Positions 41,308 through 50,323 of a stretch of DNA of 64,000 nt are shown here, one piece after another (position 1 is the stretch's first letter; each line of letters starts with the position of its first letter). The stretch lies in assembly GCF_034422975.1 (NCBI RefSeq), contig NZ_CP139873.1, positions 930,001 through 994,000 on the forward strand, in the 5' to 3' direction. The position numbers and the translations under genes were made by a program. The stretch comes from Idiomarina sp. PL1-037. Its GTDB lineage: Bacteria > Pseudomonadota > Gammaproteobacteria > Enterobacterales > Alteromonadaceae. The notes below the pieces were generated by a model. That model saw only the letters and a list, made by a program, of their open reading frames with translations. It searched no databases and was not told where the DNA came from.

Positions 41308-43077
41308 ATGCGAACTCATTACTGTGGACAAATAAATGCTGAATTAGCGGGACAAGAAGTTACGTTATGTGGTTGGGTTAATAAACGCCGTGACTTAGGC
41401 GGCTTAATTTTTATTGATTTGCGTGACCGGGAAGGGTTGCTGCAGGTCGTTTTTGACCCTGATCAGAAAGCGTTATTTGAAACAGCAAACAGCCTGCGTC
41501 AGGAATTCTGCGTGCGCTTAAGCGGCAAGGTTAATCGTCGTCCGGAAAGCCAGGTAAATAAAACGATGGCCACCGGCGAAGTTGAACTGCTGGCTACCGA
41601 CTTAGAAATTCTCAGCCGCTCTGAACCGCTTCCTATCGACTTTAATCAGCAGGTGAGTGAAGAAGCGCGCTTGCGTTACCGGTACCTTGATTTGCGTCGT
41701 CCGCAGATGAATGAAAAATTGCAGTTTCGCGCCAAAGTTACCAGCGCCGTGCGCCGTTTTCTGGATGACAGCGGTTTTCTCGATATTGAAACCCCTATGT
41801 TGACGCGCGCAACACCGGAAGGTGCGCGTGACTATCTGGTGCCAAGCCGTACCCACAAAGGTCGCTTTTTCGCTCTGCCGCAAAGCCCACAGCTGTTCAA
41901 ACAATTGCTGATGATGTCGGGTTTTGACCGTTACTATCAAATTGTTAAGTGCTTCCGTGACGAAGATTTACGCGCTGATCGCCAACCTGAATTCACTCAG
42001 ATAGATATCGAAACCTCGTTTATGAGCGCTGAGCAGGTCATGGAAATTACCGAGCAAATGGCTCGTGACCTCTTCAAGCAACTACTTGATGTGGACTTAG
42101 GTGAATTCCCGAGCATGACCTGGCACGAAGCCATGCGTCGCTTTGGTAGTGACAAACCCGACCTGCGTAACCCGCTGGAGTTGGTGGATGTTGCTGATGT
42201 CTTAAAAGACGTTGAGTTCAAAGTCTTTTCTGGCCCGGCGAATGACGAAGAAGGCCGTGTTGCTGCCATTCGCTTACCAGGGCAGGCTGAAAACGTTTCA
42301 CGCAAGATGATTGACGAATACACACAATTTGTCGGCATTTATGGCGCAAAAGGTTTGGCCTGGATTAAAGTGAATGACCGCAGCGCAGGCCGGGAAGGAC
42401 TGCAATCACCTATTCTTAAATTCCTGCCGGACGACGTGATTGAGCCATTATTAGAGCGCACGGAAGCGCAAACCGGCGATGTGTTGTTCTTTGGTTCCGA
42501 TAAGTCGCCGGTGGTTGCCGAAGCTCTGGGCGCTTTACGCCTGAAACTGGGTAAAGACTTTGAACTGGTCAGTAACGAGTGGAAGCCGTTATGGGTGGTT
42601 GACTTCCCTATGTTTGAAGTCGCCGACGACGGCAGTCTGGCGGCATTACACCATCCGTTCACAGCACCGGTTAATGTCAGCCCGGAAGAGCTGAAAGCCA
42701 ACCCGGCAGCCGCTATTTCAAACGCCTATGATATGGTGTTGAATGGTGTCGAGTTAGGTGGTGGTTCGGTTCGTATCCACGAAAACGCAATGCAGCAAGC
42801 GGTGTTTGAAGTTCTGGGGATTGAAAAAGACGAAGCGCGGGAAAAATTTGGCTTCCTGCTGGAAGCATTGAAGTATGGTACGCCACCACATGCAGGTTTA
42901 GCTTTTGGTTTAGACCGCCTGGTGATGTTAATGGTTGGCGCAAGCTCTATTCGTGACGTTATTGCCTTCCCGAAAACAACCACCGCAGCTTGTGTTCTGA
43001 CCGATGCACCTGGCGCAGCAAACCCGGCAGCATTGCAAGAGCTGGGCGTAAAAAGTATTGTGAAGGAAGACAAGTAA
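41308..43077 (+). CDS. aspS: Aspartyl-tRNA synthetase
   Basis: 589-residue class IIb synthetase: N-terminal OB anticodon-binding domain (TLCGWVNKRRDLGGLIFIDLRDREG), motif 2 (CFRDEDLRADRQPEFTQIDIE) and motif 3 near the C-terminus (GLAFGLDRLVML), plus the bacterial GAD insertion between. Start MRTHYCGQIN matches the family. It heads the aspS-yebC-ruvC-ruvA-ruvB cluster common in gammaproteobacteria. Confidence 0.97.
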   Translation: MRTHYCGQINAELAGQEVTLCGWVNKRRDLGGLIFIDLRDREGLLQVVFDPDQKALFETANSLRQEFCVRLSGKVNRRPESQVNKTMATGEVELLATDLEILSRSEPLPIDFNQQVSEEARLRYRYLDLRRPQMNEKLQFRAKVTSAVRRFLDDSGFLDIETPMLTRATPEGARDYLVPSRTHKGRFFALPQSPQLFKQLLMMSGFDRYYQIVKCFRDEDLRADRQPEFTQIDIETSFMSAEQVMEITEQMARDLFKQLLDVDLGEFPSMTWHEAMRRFGSDKPDLRNPLELVDVADVLKDVEFKVFSGPANDEEGRVAAIRLPGQAENVSRKMIDEYTQFVGIYGAKGLAWIKVNDRSAGREGLQSPILKFLPDDVIEPLLERTEAQTGDVLFFGSDKSPVVAEALGALRLKLGKDFELVSNEWKPLWVVDFPMFEVADDGSLAALHHPFTAPVNVSPEELKANPAAAISNAYDMVLNGVELGGGSVRIHENAMQQAVFEVLGIEKDEAREKFGFLLEALKYGTPPHAGLAFGLDRLVMLMVGASSIRDVIAFPKTTTAACVLTDAPGAANPAALQELGVKSIVKEDK

Positions 43078-43093
43078 TCAACAGAGGTGAAAA

Positions 43094-43843
43094 ATGGCTG
43101 GTCATTCCAAATGGTCTAATATTAAGCACCGAAAAGCCGCGCAGGACGCTAAGCGCGGCAAAATCTTTACCAAGTTAATTCGTGAAATAACGGTCTCTGC
43201 CCGCGAAGGTGGCGGAGACCCTGAAACCAACCCGCGTTTACGTGCGGCTATCGATAAAGCCTTATCTAATAATATGAAGCGGGACACCATCGATACGGCG
43301 GTCAAACGCGGCTCGGGTGATCTTGAAGGCGAGAATGTTGATGAGCTGACTTATGAAGGTTATGGCCCCAACGGTGTGGCTGTTCTGCTTGAATGTATGA
43401 CCGATAACCGAAACCGGACCGTGTCAGATGTTCGTCATGCGTTTAGTAAGTTAGGTGGTAACTTAGGTACTGACGGCTCTGTAGCCTACCTTTTTAATAA
43501 GAAGGGCGTTATTAGCTATGCTGATAATGTGACTGAAGAGCAGGTTATGGAACCGGCACTGGAAGCTGGCGCGGAAGATATCCTTACTTATGACGAAGGC
43601 AGTATCGATGTCATTACATCGCCAGAGAACTTCGGTGCCGTTAAAGACGCTCTGGATGCAAAAGAACTGGAAGCCAGCAACGCGGAAGTGACTCAGGTGC
43701 CCGACACCCGCGTTGATTTGGATGAGGAATCCGCACGAACCTTTTTAAAACTGCTGGATGCGCTGGAAGACTTAGACGACGTGCAAAACGTTTATCACAA
43801 TGCCGATATCTCTGATGAGATCATTGCGCGACTGGACGACTAA
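43094..43843 (+). CDS. yebC: YebC/TACO1-family protein
   Basis: 249 residues, N-terminus MAGHSKWSNIKHRKAAQDAKRG typical of YebC. The family binds ribosomes and rescues translation at difficult sequences; some members were earlier described as transcriptional regulators. Between aspS and ruvC, as in E. coli. Ends exactly where the GTG of ruvC begins, with no gap. Confidence 0.95.
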   Translation: MAGHSKWSNIKHRKAAQDAKRGKIFTKLIREITVSAREGGGDPETNPRLRAAIDKALSNNMKRDTIDTAVKRGSGDLEGENVDELTYEGYGPNGVAVLLECMTDNRNRTVSDVRHAFSKLGGNLGTDGSVAYLFNKKGVISYADNVTEEQVMEPALEAGAEDILTYDEGSIDVITSPENFGAVKDALDAKELEASNAEVTQVPDTRVDLDEESARTFLKLLDALEDLDDVQNVYHNADISDEIIARLDD

Positions 43844-44380
43844 GTGGCGGTTATTCTGGGTATTGACCCGGGGTCGAGGCTAACCGGCTACGGCGTTATA
43901 GAGCAGCGCGGACGTCAGCTAAATTACCTCGGTAGTGGTTGTATAAAGGTTATTGGTACCACTAAAAAGCCTTTAACCCTTGCGGAAAAGCTGCGTCGCA
44001 TTCATGACAGCGTCAGTGAACTCATTACTCAGTTTAAACCAAATGAATTCGCAATAGAGCAAGTGTTTATGGCAAAGAACCCAGACTCTGCTTTAAAGCT
44101 TGGGCAGGCGCGTGGGGCAGCGATTGTGGCTGCTGCTTGTGCTGAGCTTCCGGTAGCGGAATATTCAGCGCGACAAATAAAACAGTCCGTGGTGGGTAAC
44201 GGTGGTGCAGAGAAGTCTCAGGTTCAGCATATGGTGATGGCGTTACTGAATTTGCAGCGTTGCCCTCAGGAAGATGCCGCAGATGCACTTGCCGTTGCCT
44301 TATGTCATGCTCACAGTGCACAAAACCTGATTAAAATGGCAGGCGCCGCGAGAAAAACTGTGCGTGGACGTTTGCGCTAA
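43844..44380 (+). CDS. ruvC: Holliday junction resolvase RuvC
   Basis: 178 residues. Catalytic acidic residues are seen in LGIDPGSRLTGYG, AIEQVFMAKN and QEDAADALAVALCHA. It nicks Holliday junctions symmetrically in concert with RuvAB. Start GTG 43844 abuts the yebC stop; ruvA follows after 12 bases. Confidence 0.96.
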   Translation: MAVILGIDPGSRLTGYGVIEQRGRQLNYLGSGCIKVIGTTKKPLTLAEKLRRIHDSVSELITQFKPNEFAIEQVFMAKNPDSALKLGQARGAAIVAAACAELPVAEYSARQIKQSVVGNGGAEKSQVQHMVMALLNLQRCPQEDAADALAVALCHAHSAQNLIKMAGAARKTVRGRLR

Positions 44381-44392
44381 CGGAGTACAAAA

Positions 44393-45010
44393 GTGATAGG
44401 TCATATTCAGGGCGTACTTACCAGCAAGCAGCCGCCGGAAGTGGTATTAGATGTACAGGGCGTTGGTTATGAAATTCAGTTGCCAATGACCTGTTTCTAT
44501 CAGTTGCCGCCGGTGGGAGAAACCATAAAGTTAATCACGCATTTTGTGGTACGTGAAGATGCACAACTATTGTACGGTTTCATCTCAGCTTCAGAACGTT
44601 CGTTGTTCCGGTTGCTACTGAAAACTCAGGGAGTTGGCCCAAAGCTGGCTTTGGCTATTTTATCCGGCATGTCAGCCGATGAGTTTGTTATGGCAGTGAA
44701 CCAAAACGACGTGACTCGTTTGGTGAAATTACCAGGTGTCGGCAAAAAGACCGCTGAGCGTCTGGTAATTGAAATGCGTGACCGACTCAAAGACTGGCAG
44801 CCGTCTACACCATTTACTGATCGGGCACCGCTGGATAGTCAGGGCATGGATGTCGGAGAACATCCGGCTGATGCAAGAACGGATGCGATTAGTGCCTTAC
44901 AATCTCTTGGCTATAAAGAGAATCAAGCTGAAAAAGCCCTGCAAAAAGTGTACTCTTCAGAACATAATAGCGAGACCTTGATTCGACTGGCGTTAAAACA
45001 GCTGTCGTAA
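44393..45010 (+). CDS. ruvA: Holliday junction branch migration protein RuvA
   Basis: 205 residues: N-terminal OB-like domain (MIGHIQGVLTSKQPPEVVLDVQGVGYEI), two helix-hairpin-helix motifs (LKTQGVGPKLALAILSG; LVKLPGVGKKTAERLV) and the C-terminal domain III (DAISALQSLGYKENQAEKAL) that contacts RuvB. Start GTG 44393. Confidence 0.96.
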   Translation: MIGHIQGVLTSKQPPEVVLDVQGVGYEIQLPMTCFYQLPPVGETIKLITHFVVREDAQLLYGFISASERSLFRLLLKTQGVGPKLALAILSGMSADEFVMAVNQNDVTRLVKLPGVGKKTAERLVIEMRDRLKDWQPSTPFTDRAPLDSQGMDVGEHPADARTDAISALQSLGYKENQAEKALQKVYSSEHNSETLIRLALKQLS

Positions 45011-45019
45011 GGAAGCCTG

Positions 45020-46039
45020 ATGATAGAAGCCGATCAAATACCCACTCAGCGGCTCATTGAACCCGACGTACAAGGGGAAGATGAAGCCGTTGATCGTGCC
45101 ATACGGCCTAAAAACCTGGCGGATTATACCGGGCAGAAACACGTCGTTGAGCAGATGGGAATTTTTATTGAGGCCGCGCGGAAGCGTGGAGAAGCACTGG
45201 ATCACCTTTTAATTTTTGGTCCTCCGGGGCTGGGTAAAACGACGCTAGCGAACATTGTGGCGAATGAGCTGGATGTGAGTATTAAAACAACTTCGGGCCC
45301 GGTTCTGGAAAAAGCCGGAGATTTAGCGGCGTTGCTGACCAACCTCGAAGCGCACGATGTTTTGTTTATTGATGAAATTCATCGTTTAAGCCCGGTTGTT
45401 GAGGAAATTCTGTATCCAGCTATGGAAGACTATCAGCTCGACATTATGATAGGCGAAGGTCCGGCAGCGCGTTCGATTAAATTAGACTTACCACCCTTTA
45501 CCCTTATTGGAGCCACCACCCGTGCGGGAGCACTGACGTCACCGCTACGCGACCGCTTTGGTATTGTGCAGCGTCTTGAGTTTTATGATGTTAATGAACT
45601 AACCGACATTGTTGCGCGGTCGGCTCATTTTATGAATGTCCGAATGCTTGATGGTGGAGCTCGTGAAATAGCTCGCCGCTCAAGGGGCACTCCACGTATA
45701 GCGAACCGCTTATTGCGTCGGGTACGCGACTATGCAGAAGTCAGAGGTAATGGTGACGTTGACGAAGCAACAGCCAATGCGGCTTTGACTATGGTGGACG
45801 TTGATCAGGCCGGTTTTGATTATATGGACCGGAAGTTGTTATTGGCCATTATGGAAAAGTTCATGGGTGGACCTGTGGGGTTAGATAACCTGGCAGCAGC
45901 GATAGGCGAAGAAAAGGATACTATTGAGGACGTTCTGGAACCTTATTTAATTCAACAAGGGTTCTTACAACGCACGCCGCGTGGACGCGTAGCGACTCCC
46001 AGAGCTTATCAGCATTTTGGATTAAAGCCTGAAAAATAG
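45020..46039 (+). CDS. ruvB: Holliday junction helicase RuvB
   Basis: 339-residue AAA+ ATPase with Walker A GPPGLGKTT, Walker B LFIDEIH, sensor GATTRAGALT and the C-terminal winged helix. Drives branch migration with RuvA. Last gene of the cluster. A stem-loop follows its stop codon, but the T-run is on the opposite strand, so it is not a classical terminator for ruvB. Confidence 0.97.
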   Translation: MIEADQIPTQRLIEPDVQGEDEAVDRAIRPKNLADYTGQKHVVEQMGIFIEAARKRGEALDHLLIFGPPGLGKTTLANIVANELDVSIKTTSGPVLEKAGDLAALLTNLEAHDVLFIDEIHRLSPVVEEILYPAMEDYQLDIMIGEGPAARSIKLDLPPFTLIGATTRAGALTSPLRDRFGIVQRLEFYDVNELTDIVARSAHFMNVRMLDGGAREIARRSRGTPRIANRLLRRVRDYAEVRGNGDVDEATANAALTMVDVDQAGFDYMDRKLLLAIMEKFMGGPVGLDNLAAAIGEEKDTIEDVLEPYLIQQGFLQRTPRGRVATPRAYQHFGLKPEK

Positions 46040-46041
46040 GT

Positions 46042-46068
46042 AAAAAAAAGCCCGCACAATGTGCGGGC
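46042..46068 (-). terminator. Intrinsic terminator of the candidate sRNA
   Basis: Stem GCCCGCAC / GTGCGGGC with a three-base loop at 46050-46068; on the minus strand it is followed by eight T (46049-46042). On the plus strand the bases after the stem are A-rich, so it should act only leftward. Confidence 0.85.
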
Positions 46069-46161
46069 AAAAGAACAACAAGAAGGAAGTTAAATCCAGG
46101 GAACTATTACTGAATAAACAATCTCAGAAAAAGTGACAACCAATCTCTTCGTCTTTGATAT
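46042..46161 (-). ncRNA. Candidate small RNA between ruvB and ybgC
   Basis: The 400-base gap 46040-46439 holds, on the minus strand, a promoter with perfect TATAAT (46174-46169) and TTGATC (46196-46191), spacer 16, and about 107 bases downstream a strong intrinsic terminator (eight-base-pair GC-rich stem, then eight T). The predicted transcript is about 120 nt. Its body is U-rich with single-stranded-looking CUUCCUUCUU and UUCCCU, complementary to ribosome binding sites, as in Hfq-dependent antisense sRNAs. No open frame of note lies in it. I do not recognise a known family. Confidence 0.6.
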
Positions 46162-46168
46162 GCTGAGT

Positions 46169-46196
46169 ATTATAAAGTTAATCTGACTCTGATCAA
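46169..46196 (-). promoter_or_regulatory. Sigma-70 promoter of the candidate sRNA
   Basis: Minus strand TTGATC - 16 bases - TATAAT. The -10 hexamer is perfect. Expected start near 46161. TTGAT at the -35 begins a partial FNR-like half-site (TTGAT-N4-GTCAG), too imperfect and too close to the start to claim regulation. Confidence 0.65.
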
Positions 46197-46200
46197 ACAA

Positions 46201-46439
46201 GAAAAATTAGATGTTCGCATTATAATAACTAATCTGAAGGTTGATATTTTTGTACAAAAAAAGCGCAACATATTTATAACAAAAAAGGGAAAGCCTTAAA
46301 AATCATAGTATTGAAATTTTTCTGTTTTCGTTCTGTTATAAAAAAAAGTCGGCTGACAAAATAGTTAGTTGTAGTTTTAAGGGCTTCTTTACAAAATATT
46401 ACACAAAGGTAACTTTTCGGAACTTTACTTGAGGTGGTA
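46201..46439. other. AT-rich intergenic region upstream of ybgC
   Basis: About 240 AT-rich bases with many A and T runs, containing no coding frame. It must carry the promoter of the ybgC-tol-pal operon; CTGACA at 46353-46358 and TTGTAG at 46369-46374 are possible -35 boxes, but neither has a good -10. A second TATAAT-like hexamer on the minus strand lacks a -35. Nothing else is seen. Confidence 0.5.
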
Positions 46440-46850
46440 ATGTCTCACTATGAGTTTGAATGGCCTATCCGGGTTTATTACGAAGACACGGATGCAGGTG
46501 GTATCGTTTATTATGCTAATTATCTCAAGTTCATTGAAAGAGCTCGAACAGAGTGGTTAAGATCATTAGGGATTGAACAGGATACCTGGTTAGCTCACAA
46601 TATAGCCTTTGTGGTTCGCAAGGTAGAACTGGATTTACGGCAGGCGGCTAAGTTTAATGCTGAGTTAACGGTCACTGTCAAAGTAACAAACATTAAGAAA
46701 GCCTCTTTGGTTTTCGAACAACAAGTTTTGGCGAAGGATGGCAGTGTGCATTGCCAGGCAACAGTTGTAGCCGCCTGTGTTGATAACCGGGCGATGAAAG
46801 CTGTGGCTATTCCGGAACCGATAATATCGCGTATTCAGTCAGGGGTTTAA
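46440..46850 (+). CDS. ybgC: Acyl-CoA thioester hydrolase YbgC (Tol-Pal associated)
   Basis: 136 residues, hotdog-fold thioesterase with the active-site segment YYEDTDAGGIVYYANYLKFIERARTEWL. It hydrolyses acyl-CoA or acyl-ACP thioesters and is tied to phospholipid metabolism and the Tol-Pal operon. ATG 46440 with GAGG five bases upstream is preferred to GTG 46434, which lies inside that ribosome site. tolQ follows after three bases. Confidence 0.94.
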   Translation: MSHYEFEWPIRVYYEDTDAGGIVYYANYLKFIERARTEWLRSLGIEQDTWLAHNIAFVVRKVELDLRQAAKFNAELTVTVKVTNIKKASLVFEQQVLAKDGSVHCQATVVAACVDNRAMKAVAIPEPIISRIQSGV

Positions 46851-46853
46851 AGC

Positions 46854-47564
46854 GTGGAAGCAGAACTATCGTTTATTGATTTATTCATGCAAGCCAGTTT
46901 CTTGGTCAAACTGGTGATGGTTATGTTACTGGCGATGTCGGTATGGGGTTGGGTATTAATTTTCCAGCGCAAAAAGGTGCTGAAGCAGGCTAGAAATGAC
47001 GCGCTAAAATTCGAAGATAGATTCTGGTCAGGCGTTGATCTTGCGCGCCTTTATCAGGAAATCTCGGCTCGCGCTAAAAACGCACGAGGAATGGAGTTAT
47101 TGTTTCACGCTGGCTTTAAAGAGTATGCCCGATTACGTAACCACTCAACAACGAATACGCAAACAATGCTTGAAGGCGCGTTTCGTGCCATGCGCGTAGC
47201 GCACGCCAGAGAAACCGAAAAGTTGGATAACAACTTAGGTATTCTGGCCACTATTGGTTCTATAAGTCCTTATATTGGTTTGTTTGGAACGGTATGGGGA
47301 ATTATGAACGCCTTTATCGCATTAGGTGCCGTGCAACAGGCCACGTTGGCGATGGTTGCACCAGGTATCGCCGAAGCATTGATCGCTACTGCGATGGGTC
47401 TTTTTGCCGCGATACCGGCCGTTATTGCTTACAACCGATTCACCACCAGTGTGGAAAAAGTTGATAATCAGTACATGAACTTTATTGATGAATTCATCTC
47501 AATTTTACAGCGGCAGTCGTCGGCTCAGGCTGGCAAAAGTAAAGTAGAGGGCGAAACGGTATGA
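46854..47564 (+). CDS. tolQ: Tol-Pal motor subunit TolQ
   Basis: 236 residues, three membrane helices, MotA/TolQ/ExbB domain (LATIGSISPYIGLFGTVWGIMNAF; AEALIATAMGLFAAIPAVIAYN). With TolR it forms the proton-driven stator that energises TolA for outer-membrane constriction at division. GTG start; overlaps tolR by four bases. Confidence 0.96.
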   Translation: MEAELSFIDLFMQASFLVKLVMVMLLAMSVWGWVLIFQRKKVLKQARNDALKFEDRFWSGVDLARLYQEISARAKNARGMELLFHAGFKEYARLRNHSTTNTQTMLEGAFRAMRVAHARETEKLDNNLGILATIGSISPYIGLFGTVWGIMNAFIALGAVQQATLAMVAPGIAEALIATAMGLFAAIPAVIAYNRFTTSVEKVDNQYMNFIDEFISILQRQSSAQAGKSKVEGETV

Positions 47565-47989
47565 TGGTAATGCCGCGCAAGCGTCGTAAGCCGGTTGCGG
47601 AAATTAACGTAGTGCCTTACATCGACGTGATGCTGGTGCTACTGATCATTTTTATGGTAACAGCCCCTTTGATCACTCAGGGGGTTAAAGTCGACTTACC
47701 GAAAGCAACGGCCGAGCCTCTTTCTGAAGAGAGTAAACCACCCCTGGTTGCATCGGTTGATGCTGAAGGGCGTTACTATTTAAATCAGGGTGACTCCCAA
47801 GATACGCCCATGCAGGCTGATGAACTCGCTACTCTGGTTGCTGCTCACCTGCAAGTAGAGCCTGACACCCCGGTTATGGTCAATGGCGATGGTTCGGTAT
47901 CTTACAACCAAATTGTGCAACTGATGGTATTACTGCAAAGAGCGGGTGTGCCCTCAGTCGGTTTAATGACAGATTCGTCGGATAATTAG
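47561..47989 (+). CDS. tolR: Tol-Pal motor subunit TolR
   Basis: 142 residues: a membrane helix with the proton-channel Asp in INVVPYIDVMLVLLIIFMV, then a periplasmic dimerisation domain. Shares stator function with TolQ. Three closely spaced ATGs (47561, 47564, 47570) could start it; the first overlaps the tolQ stop. Confidence 0.95.
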   Translation: MMVMPRKRRKPVAEINVVPYIDVMLVLLIIFMVTAPLITQGVKVDLPKATAEPLSEESKPPLVASVDAEGRYYLNQGDSQDTPMQADELATLVAAHLQVEPDTPVMVNGDGSVSYNQIVQLMVLLQRAGVPSVGLMTDSSDN

Positions 47990-47991
47990 TT

Positions 47992-48909
47992 GTGGCAAAA
48001 TCAGATAGCTTAACCTTACCGCTGATATATTCGATTGTGATACACGCTGCGATTGCGGGCGTGTTATTGATTAGCTTTGAATTTACCCCTTCAACGCCGG
48101 AGGCGATGGAAGTCAACTTAGATCAAAGCGAGCTGGATATGTCAGAAGAGATTGTCAGTGCAGTCACAGTAGATAAATCCAAGGTTCAACAGCAGGCAGA
48201 CAAAATTCGTCAGCAGAAAGCGGAAAAAGAGGCGGCTGAACAGCGCCGTATAGAGAGACTTGAGCAGCGTGCTGAAGAAGCGCGTAAAGCGCGCGAAAGA
48301 GAAGAGCAACGTAAAAAAGAAATAGAGCGTCAACAGGAATTAGAAAGGCAAGAAGCTGCAGAAGCACGCAAACAGGCAGAGCGAGAAAAGAAAGAAGCTG
48401 AACGCCTGGCGCAGGAGCGTGCCAAAGCTGAGGCGGCGGCGAAAGAAGCAGAGCGGCGTAAACGCGAAGCAGAGGAAGCCGAACGCCGTGCTGAGGAAGA
48501 ACGTCGTAAACGTCTGGAAGAGCAGCGTAAACGTGAACAACAACAGCGTGAAGCGGCTGAACGAGAAGCTCAGTTGCAAAAAGAAATGGAAGCGGAACGG
48601 GCGCGTCGGCAAGCCGCTCGTCGTCAACAAGTACTGAGTGAAGTTGAAAAGTATCAGGCACTTATTCAGCAAACTATTCAAAGAAACTGGAATGTTGATG
48701 ACTCAATGCGTGGCAAGTCATGTGAGTTAACCATACGAGTAGCTCCGAGTGGGTTCGTCAAGTCAGTAGACACCGGTAGTGGCGATACGAACGTTTGTCG
48801 TTCAGCGCAAAATGCCGTATTGAAAGCTACAACACTGCCGGTTTCTGAAGATCCGGAAATTTATGAACAAATGAGTACAATTAAACTGACTGTAAAACCG
48901 CAGTTGTAA
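47992..48909 (+). CDS. tolA: Tol-Pal energy transducer TolA
   Basis: 305 residues: membrane anchor at about 8-26, a very long charged helix of Ala/Glu/Lys/Arg/Gln (about 60-215, domain II) that spans the periplasm, and the C-terminal domain III (KYQALIQQTIQRNWNV; SCELTIRVAPSGFV) that contacts TolB/Pal. GTG start. The charge repeat gives spurious long frames on the opposite strand. Confidence 0.95.
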   Translation: MAKSDSLTLPLIYSIVIHAAIAGVLLISFEFTPSTPEAMEVNLDQSELDMSEEIVSAVTVDKSKVQQQADKIRQQKAEKEAAEQRRIERLEQRAEEARKAREREEQRKKEIERQQELERQEAAEARKQAEREKKEAERLAQERAKAEAAAKEAERRKREAEEAERRAEEERRKRLEEQRKREQQQREAAEREAQLQKEMEAERARRQAARRQQVLSEVEKYQALIQQTIQRNWNVDDSMRGKSCELTIRVAPSGFVKSVDTGSGDTNVCRSAQNAVLKATTLPVSEDPEIYEQMSTIKLTVKPQL

Positions 48910-48920
48910 CAAGGTGACCG

Positions 48921-50270
48921 ATGAAAAATATATTAATTAAAAGCATTTTACTCTTTGTTGCGCTAACTGCTTTTGCGCGAGCAGGAGTATTGGAAATCGT
49001 CATCACGGAAGGTATTGATACGGCAAGGCCGATTGCGGTGGTGCCGTTCGAGTGGAAAGGTGAAGGAAAGGCACCAAACGAGCTGACCGATGTTATTGCT
49101 GCAGATCTTATGCGCAGCGGTAAATTTAATCCGATTCCAGCAAGTGCAATGCCACAACGGCCGACTGCCGATGATGAGATAGATTACTCAGCTTGGGCTA
49201 AGATGGGCGTCGAAGCCATTTTAGTCGGTTCAATAGAACCGTATTCCGTTGACCGCTATATGGTTAAATTTGAAGTTATTGATGTACTCCGGGGACAAAT
49301 TACCGGTGGTAACTCTCAAATGCTGCGCAATGGCGAGCTGGTGCAGAGTAATGACCATATCCTAGATTCCCGATCTAGTGTTATTGATGGTGATCAATTC
49401 CGCTCTTACGCACATCGAATTTCAGACGTGGCCTATGAAGCATTAACTGGCGAACGTGGTGCTTTCATGACCAAAATCGCTTATGTCACGGTAAATCATG
49501 ATGACCGCTACCCCTATAAACTGGCTGTAGCTGATTATGACGGCGCAAACGAGAAGATATTGCTGCGTTCGCCCGAGCCATTGATGTCTCCGGCCTGGTC
49601 CCCAGATGGTAATAAACTGGCCTATGTTAGTTTCGAGAATAAAACGGCAGAAATATTCATGCAGGATATTTATACTACCCGGCGTGAGAAACTGACATCG
49701 TTTCCCGGGATAAACGGTAACCCCGTTTTCTCGCCAGATGGCGAAAAGTTAGCTATGGTCTTATCTAAGGATGGGAATCCTGAACTTTATGTGTTTGATA
49801 TTAAAACTAAGGACTTGCAACGTGTTACTCGTAATCGTACGATTGATACAGAGCCTAACTGGACACCAGATGGTGAATCTTTAGTGTTTACCTCAGAAAG
49901 AGGTGGCAGACCGCAACTATATAGCGTAAATTTATCGTCAGGTCAGGTTCGTCGGTTAACCTTTGAGGGTGAGCAGAATTTGGGCGGTACTATATTGCCG
50001 TCTGGCGAAGATATGATTTTAGTGAACCGAACACGTGGCAATTATCATATCGCGAAGCAAGAGTTTCCACGTGGAAATATGCAGGTTTTAACGAAAACGT
50101 CTTTAGATGAGTCACCAAGTGTGGCACCAAATGGCAGCATGGTTATTTACAGTACAACGCATAATAACAAACAAGTACTGGCTTTGGTTTCTATCGATGG
50201 GCGTTTTAAAGCACGATTACCGGCAACCGATGGTGAAGTTAAGTCACCGACTTGGTCGCCATTTATGTAA
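48921..50270 (+). CDS. tolB: Tol-Pal periplasmic protein TolB
   Basis: 449 residues: signal peptide (ending ALTAFARA), an N-terminal alpha/beta domain and a six-bladed beta-propeller with repeated WSPDG/FSPDG/WTPDG motifs (MSPAWSPDGNKLAY, NPVFSPDGEKLAM, EPNWTPDGESLVF). TolB binds Pal and the TolA tip. Eleven bases after tolA. Confidence 0.96.
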   Translation: MKNILIKSILLFVALTAFARAGVLEIVITEGIDTARPIAVVPFEWKGEGKAPNELTDVIAADLMRSGKFNPIPASAMPQRPTADDEIDYSAWAKMGVEAILVGSIEPYSVDRYMVKFEVIDVLRGQITGGNSQMLRNGELVQSNDHILDSRSSVIDGDQFRSYAHRISDVAYEALTGERGAFMTKIAYVTVNHDDRYPYKLAVADYDGANEKILLRSPEPLMSPAWSPDGNKLAYVSFENKTAEIFMQDIYTTRREKLTSFPGINGNPVFSPDGEKLAMVLSKDGNPELYVFDIKTKDLQRVTRNRTIDTEPNWTPDGESLVFTSERGGRPQLYSVNLSSGQVRRLTFEGEQNLGGTILPSGEDMILVNRTRGNYHIAKQEFPRGNMQVLTKTSLDESPSVAPNGSMVIYSTTHNNKQVLALVSIDGRFKARLPATDGEVKSPTWSPFM

Positions 50271-50323
50271 AACAAAAGCCTGAATGGTTGAATTGTTCGA
50301 TAAAAACGATAAGGACGAAAAGG

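Noticed and set aside
46050..46068. Stem-loop as terminator of ruvB
   Set aside because: On the plus strand it is followed by A residues, not T; it fits only leftward transcription.
48142..48681. Long opposite-strand frames within tolA
   Set aside because: They mirror the Ala/Glu/Lys/Arg-rich helix of TolA and have no independent support.
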